From assembly GCA_964412785.1 (NCBI GenBank), contig CAYPQD010000003.1, forward strand, positions 1 to 64,000: a stretch of DNA of 64,000 nucleotides. Direction: 5' to 3'. Of this stretch, positions 60,093 through 64,000 are shown piece by piece. Position 1 is the stretch's first letter. Every line of letters begins with the position of its first letter. The stretch comes from UBA5336 sp964412785 (lineage in GTDB: Bacteria > Pseudomonadota > Alphaproteobacteria > Caulobacterales > Hyphomonadaceae). The notes beneath the pieces are model-generated. The model saw only the letters and a list, made by a program, of their open reading frames with translations, had not been told where the DNA came from and searched no databases. The position numbers and the translations under genes were made by a program.

Positions 60093-61262
60093 ATGCGTGT
60101 CCTGACTGTCGGTATAGCCGGCCTTCTCCTCGCCGCTTGCACCACCGCGCCGCAGGGCGCCCTGCCACCCGAAAGCGCCGAGGCCGCCCTTGCGCCCTAT
60201 TATGCTTCGCTGCCGGACAGCCTGCTGCCGCGCGCTCCGGCCGGCCAGTCCCTTCCAGCGGCGGAGACGACGCTGAGGCGTATCCTCGTCGGCTCCTGCA
60301 ACAATGAGGAAATGGAAAACCCCACCCTGGCTCAGATCGCCCGCGAGGAGGCCGACCTCTTCCTGATGGTCGGCGACAATGTCTATGGCGACATGAACGG
60401 ACGCGCCTATCTCAACAACCAGCCCGATCTTGACGAGCTGCGCGCCTCCTTTGCCGAGTTTGCCTCGCGGCCCGAATTCCAGGCCGTCCGCGCCGCCCAC
60501 CCGATGATGGTGACGTGGGACGACCATGACTATGGCGCCAATGACGCGGGTGCGAACTTCCCCTTCCGGGGGTGGGCTGAGCGGATCCACGAGACATTCT
60601 GGGGCCTTGAGGACACCGAGGCCGCCAGCCATGACGGTGTCCATTACGCGAAGACCTTCGGTCCGGAAGGCCGGCGCACGCAGGTGATTATGCTCGACAC
60701 CCGCTTCCATCGCGCCGACCTGAAGCAGACGCCGGAATGGGGCGCGCCGGGCATGCAGCGTTATATACCCCTGTCCGACAGCGAGCCGCAGGCCATACTG
60801 GGTGAGGCGCAGTGGGCGTGGCTCGCGGACAGGCTGCGTGAGCCTGCGGACCTTCGCCTCATCGTCTCCTCCATACAGGTTCTGACCACCGATGGGCATG
60901 GCTTTGAGCACTGGAACCTGATGCCGAAGGAGCGCGACCGCCTGTACGCCCTCGTCGGGGAGACCGGCGCGGATGGGGTCGTCTTCGTCTCTGGCGATCG
61001 CCATGTCTCATTCCTGTACCGCAAGGACGACGTCCTGCCTTATCCGGTGCATGAGCTGACCGCGTCCTCGCTCAACGCCGACTTCGTCGCATCCAGCGAC
61101 GAGCGCGACAGCGCCCAGATCGGTGACGGCTTTACGGGCAAGAATTTCGGTGCGATCGAGACCGACTGGGAGATGCGCACCGTCACCCTGTCGATCCATG
61201 ATGAAAGCGGCGCGCGCATGCGCTCGGTGAGCTTCCCGATCCCGGTCGCGCCGGCCAGCTGA
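60093..61262 (+). CDS. PhoD-like metallophosphatase lipoprotein
   Basis: Lipoprotein of 389 aa of the alkaline phosphatase D family. The signal ends LLLAAC (Cys16). Metal-binding motifs are MVGDNVYGDM (about residue 94), MVTWDDHDYGAND (about 143) and VFVSGDRHVSF (about 297). It would cleave phosphodiesters or phosphomonoesters in the envelope. It is flanked by two gene remnants. Confidence 0.9.
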   Translation: MRVLTVGIAGLLLAACTTAPQGALPPESAEAALAPYYASLPDSLLPRAPAGQSLPAAETTLRRILVGSCNNEEMENPTLAQIAREEADLFLMVGDNVYGDMNGRAYLNNQPDLDELRASFAEFASRPEFQAVRAAHPMMVTWDDHDYGANDAGANFPFRGWAERIHETFWGLEDTEAASHDGVHYAKTFGPEGRRTQVIMLDTRFHRADLKQTPEWGAPGMQRYIPLSDSEPQAILGEAQWAWLADRLREPADLRLIVSSIQVLTTDGHGFEHWNLMPKERDRLYALVGETGADGVVFVSGDRHVSFLYRKDDVLPYPVHELTASSLNADFVASSDERDSAQIGDGFTGKNFGAIETDWEMRTVTLSIHDESGARMRSVSFPIPVAPAS

Positions 61263-61271
61263 CCAGCCGCC

Positions 61272-61451
61272 TCACGGCATTCCTGTGGCGAACCCGAAGT
61301 CAGGCTGTTCGAGGGCGACGAATACCGCGCCAACAGCGCCCATGTCGCCCTCGACCGTCAGCGCGCCGCTGGCGAGCTGTTCAGGCAGGGCCGCCAGCCC
61401 TGCCATGGTTGCGCGCATCAGGTCGCCCTCAATCCCTGCTATTGCCGGCAC
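61272..61451 (-). pseudogene. Remnant resembling an alkyl-sulfatase/SCP2 C-terminus
   Basis: A 59-codon frame from GTG 61451, with an in-frame TGA just upstream. It reads LMRATMAGLAALPEQLASG, then ALTVEGDMGAVGAVF and PDFGFATGMP. The LASGxLxVEGD pattern and terminal PDF-P recall the SCP2-like end of Bds1-type alkyl sulfatases. It is too short to be a complete domain and appears to be a leftover. Confidence 0.45.
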
Positions 61452-61489
61452 CCCTCACAGCGCCGGGTCGCAGGTTAGGACAAGCGCCT

Positions 61490-63283
61490 TCAGAACCGGT
61501 AGCCGCCGGAGACCAGCGTCTCATAATGCTCGCGCGTCAGCGGCACATAGGTGCCCGCCTCCGGATCGGCGAACCAGACCGGGTCATCGACCTTCTCCGG
61601 GTCGAAACCCTCATTCACGAGGTCAACCTTCCGGTACTTGAAGGTGGCGGTATCGGTGACCTGCCTCTGCAGGCGCAGGAACAGCGGCACGGCATAGGCC
61701 GGCAGGTGCTCGTGCATGTGCCGGTAGAGCCCGTCGAAATCGATGTCCTGGCCGGTGATTGCCGCCATGCCGGCGCGCCCGTCCGTCCCGGGCACCGTCA
61801 CGCCATAGGCATTGGCGGTCTCCACGCCGGGATACTCCGACAGCACCTCGCCGACCTCGTTGGTCGCGACATTCTCGCCCTTCCAGCGGAAGGTGTCGCC
61901 GATCCGGTCGACGAAATAGACATAGCCCCGCGCGTCCTTCTTCATCAGGTCGCCGGTGCGGTACCACATGTCACCCGGCTCGAAGACATCGCGCAGGATC
62001 TTCTTCTGCGTCGCCTCCTTGTCCTGGTACCCTTCAAAGCGCTGGCGGGTGTCGTCGCCGATCCGCCCCAGCACCTCGCCCGGCTCATCGGGCCCGGTCT
62101 CGATGCAGAAGCCGTCAGAGCCGCGCAGCGGTGCCTCCGTCTCCACATCGAACTTCACAAAGCGGATGTGCGCGAACTTGCTTTCCAGGAATTTCGGTAT
62201 GCGCCCGACCGCGCCGACATGCCCGTCGAAATTGACAAACGAGACATTGCCTTCCGTCGAGCCGTAGAACTCCGCCAGGTGCGGAATGCCGAAGCGGTCA
62301 AGAAAGCGCTGCCAGACCTCAGGGCGCAGGCCATTGCCGAAACCGGTGCGGATCCGGTGCGCGCGCTCCTTGGGGTTCGGCGGCTGGTTGAGCAGGTAGC
62401 GGCATAGCTCTCCGATATAAACGATGGCGGTCGCGCCCTGCTCGCTCGCCTCGTCCCAGAACTGGCTTGCTGAGAATTTCCGCCGCAGGATGACCGACCC
62501 GCCCGTCATCAACGCGATGCCGATGCCGCAGATACCGCCGGTGCTATGGTAGAGCGGCAACGTGACGTAGGTGCGGTCGCGTTCGCAAACGCCGGTGGCC
62601 GCAATGAAGGTGCGCATCATGCCCCGCGTCCGCGAATGGGTCAGGCGCGCGGCCTTGGGCAGGCCGGTGGTCCCGGAGGTATAAACGTAAAGGCACAGCT
62701 CGCCCGCCTTCATGCCCTCGCGCGCGGACCGGTCAGGCCGCGTATCCGGCACCGCCGCCAGCGCAGCCTCCAGGTCGCGGACCGCGTTGGTCACGGTGCC
62801 ACCGAGGGTCCAGACCGGGGGGTTGCCCTCAAGCAGGCCGTCTGCAGAGGCAATCGCCTCGTCCTGCTCCTCGCCAGTGATGATGACCTTCACATCGGCG
62901 ATGTTGATGCAATGGGCCAGCTGGCGGTCCATCAGGTTGACGTTGATCAGGGCGCTCGCAACCCCGACCTTGGACAGGCCAATCCAGGCGGCCACGTAAT
63001 CGGGGCGGTTTTCCATGAACACGGCCACCACGTCGCCCGGTTTCAGGCCCTGCGCCCGGGCCCAGTGAGCGAACCGGTTGGCGCGCGCCTCCAGCTCGCC
63101 ATAGGTGACAATCGTGCCTTCAAAGCGGAAGGCAACATTGGCGCGGTGCTTGTCGACCGCGCGCTCGAAATCGTCGGGCACGAGGGTGTCGCTGCCGGCT
63201 TCCACGCCGTCCAACCATTTCAGGGTCCGGCGCAAGCCGGTTACAGTCTTCCAGTCATTCCTGAGATTCGCGATCAGGCCCAT
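61490..63283 (-). CDS. Long-chain acyl-CoA synthetase (FadD6/FATP type)
   Basis: AMP-forming ligase of 597 aa activating long-chain fatty acids. The AMP motif is YVYTSGTTGLPKAARLTHSR; GFGNGLRPEVW and EFYGSTEGNVSF follow, and YRTGDLMKKDARGYVYFVDRI is the adenylation A8 region. The Met at 63283 with GGGAGG upstream is chosen over 63364. The layout is closer to eukaryotic-type very-long-chain synthetases than to E. coli FadD. Confidence 0.92.
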   Translation of the reverse strand: MGLIANLRNDWKTVTGLRRTLKWLDGVEAGSDTLVPDDFERAVDKHRANVAFRFEGTIVTYGELEARANRFAHWARAQGLKPGDVVAVFMENRPDYVAAWIGLSKVGVASALINVNLMDRQLAHCINIADVKVIITGEEQDEAIASADGLLEGNPPVWTLGGTVTNAVRDLEAALAAVPDTRPDRSAREGMKAGELCLYVYTSGTTGLPKAARLTHSRTRGMMRTFIAATGVCERDRTYVTLPLYHSTGGICGIGIALMTGGSVILRRKFSASQFWDEASEQGATAIVYIGELCRYLLNQPPNPKERAHRIRTGFGNGLRPEVWQRFLDRFGIPHLAEFYGSTEGNVSFVNFDGHVGAVGRIPKFLESKFAHIRFVKFDVETEAPLRGSDGFCIETGPDEPGEVLGRIGDDTRQRFEGYQDKEATQKKILRDVFEPGDMWYRTGDLMKKDARGYVYFVDRIGDTFRWKGENVATNEVGEVLSEYPGVETANAYGVTVPGTDGRAGMAAITGQDIDFDGLYRHMHEHLPAYAVPLFLRLQRQVTDTATFKYRKVDLVNEGFDPEKVDDPVWFADPEAGTYVPLTREHYETLVSGGYRF

Positions 63284-63434
63284 GGCGGGCATCCTCCCGG
63301 TCTGTGGCGGCGGCTCCGCCGTCGTCTGCGGCCCGGGCTGGGCCAGATGCTGCTGATAGTGCATTTGTTACTGAGACTCCCTTTCGCCAAGGCCCGTCAT
63401 TCGCATTTTCCGGCCGTTCCTGGCCCTGGAGGTC

Positions 63435-63463
63435 TTGACGGAACAGGCCCCGGCATTTAGCTT
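63435..63463 (+). promoter_or_regulatory. Candidate sigma-70 promoter for the last gene
   Basis: TTGACG (63435-63440), a 17-nt spacer and TAGCTT (63458-63463), followed by an AT-rich stretch. It lies 54 bp upstream of the ATG at 63517. The -10 match is weak. Confidence 0.35.
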
Positions 63464-63516
63464 TACATTTCAAAGTAATTGGTGCCGCCGTCCTGCAACA
63501 AGGAGCCAAGACCCGC

Positions 63517-64000
63517 ATGACGACCCGAACCGCCCATGACGATCTTGCCTATGTCCGCGCGCTGGCCGAGGCCGGTGCGACCTCGCCCACCCTGTCGGGC
63601 CGCTTTTCCCTTTGGTGGGCCGCCCTGATGACTCTCGCCCTCCTGGTCCACTGGGCCGCCATTGTCGGCCATGTCGGCCTCAAGGGCGGCCAGATCGGCC
63701 TGCTCTGGTTTGCGACCATGGCGATCGGCGCCATTGGGTCGGGTGCCATTGGCCTGACCCTGCGCGACAAGCCGGGCAGGGCGGCGCCGGGCAACCGGGC
63801 GGAGAGCGTTGTCTGGTATGTCGTCATTGCCGCGATCGTCACGTACATGACCGCGATCACACTCGGCGTGTCGTCCGGGCTCCTGCCGCCCACCCTCTTT
63901 GCCACCATCTCTGCCGTCGCCTTCCTGCTTCTGGCGGTCGCGGCATCGGTGTCGGGCGTGCTTTTCCGCTCCGCCCTGCCCTGGTGGACCACGGGCGTGT
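63517..64000 (+). CDS. Membrane protein, C-terminus beyond the window
   Basis: At least 161 residues with four predicted helices: WWAALMTLALLVHWAAI, LWFATMAIGAIGSGAIGL, VVWYVVIAAIVTYMTAIT and ISAVAFLLLAVAAS. A polar N-terminus begins MTTRTAHDDLAYVRAL. AAGGAG lies upstream of the ATG. No family is recognised. It is divergent from the acyl-CoA synthetase gene. Confidence 0.7.
   Translation, partial: MTTRTAHDDLAYVRALAEAGATSPTLSGRFSLWWAALMTLALLVHWAAIVGHVGLKGGQIGLLWFATMAIGAIGSGAIGLTLRDKPGRAAPGNRAESVVWYVVIAAIVTYMTAITLGVSSGLLPPTLFATISAVAFLLLAVAASVSGVLFRSALPWWTTGV

Overview
The window is a GC-rich chromosomal segment of an alphaproteobacterium. Gene order and protein types point to the Caulobacter/Maricaulis/Hyphomonas group. 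The strongest evidence is the replication-origin neighbourhood: a leftward block (RP001-type kinase/phosphatase, maf, aroE, coaE, dnaQ) and a rightward block (hemE, hemH, hemJ, rho, mnmE, mnmG, rsmG, parA, parB) diverge from one gap at about 23.41-23.77 kb. This matches the hemE/RP001 arrangement of the Caulobacter and Rickettsia origins. The gap carries a near-consensus CtrA box and weak DnaA-box-like sites. Three parS sites lie inside mnmE, mnmG and rsmG.

Layout. 0-4.4 kb: an RND efflux pair and a rhodanese, divergent from a sulfide:quinone oxidoreductase and a DUF2892 membrane protein, forming a sulfur-stress cassette. 4.6-11 kb: the lptC-lptA-lptB-rpoN-hpf-ptsN group with a short RNase D. 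11-19 kb: mixed housekeeping genes (BI-1 family, aldo/keto reductase, thpR, an L,D-transpeptidase, a CenR-like regulator, DUF427, Smr, mltA, Tim44, secB). 19.9-33.4 kb: the origin region. 33.5-41.3 kb: holA, lptE, leuS, DUF3576, a porin, an NtrZ-like protein, a thiamine-phosphate-synthase-like protein and yggS. 41.5-44.7 kb: a PagL-like protein, an SDR and an EamA transporter. 44.7-50.5 kb: a histidine operon (hisB, hisH, hisA, hisF, hisE) interrupted by an AbgT transporter and by an AT-richer ORF6N gene on the opposite strand. 50.7-58.3 kb: an EAL protein, hslVU, a PH-like membrane protein, proA, nadD, rsfS and rlmH. 58.5-64 kb: a TAXI protein, a PhoD-like lipoprotein flanked by two gene remnants (a LytTR C-terminus and a piece resembling an alkyl-sulfatase C-terminus), an acyl-CoA synthetase and a partial membrane protein.

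The most notable non-genic structure is a modular palindromic repeat family. Its three copies (14.2, 33.4 and 41.3 kb) each fill the gap between two convergent genes and begin at the upstream stop codon. A second is a 21-bp palindrome present twice: once inside the ORF6N gene and once just after it, ending on the hisA stop codon. No tRNA, rRNA, CRISPR array or transposase gene was seen.
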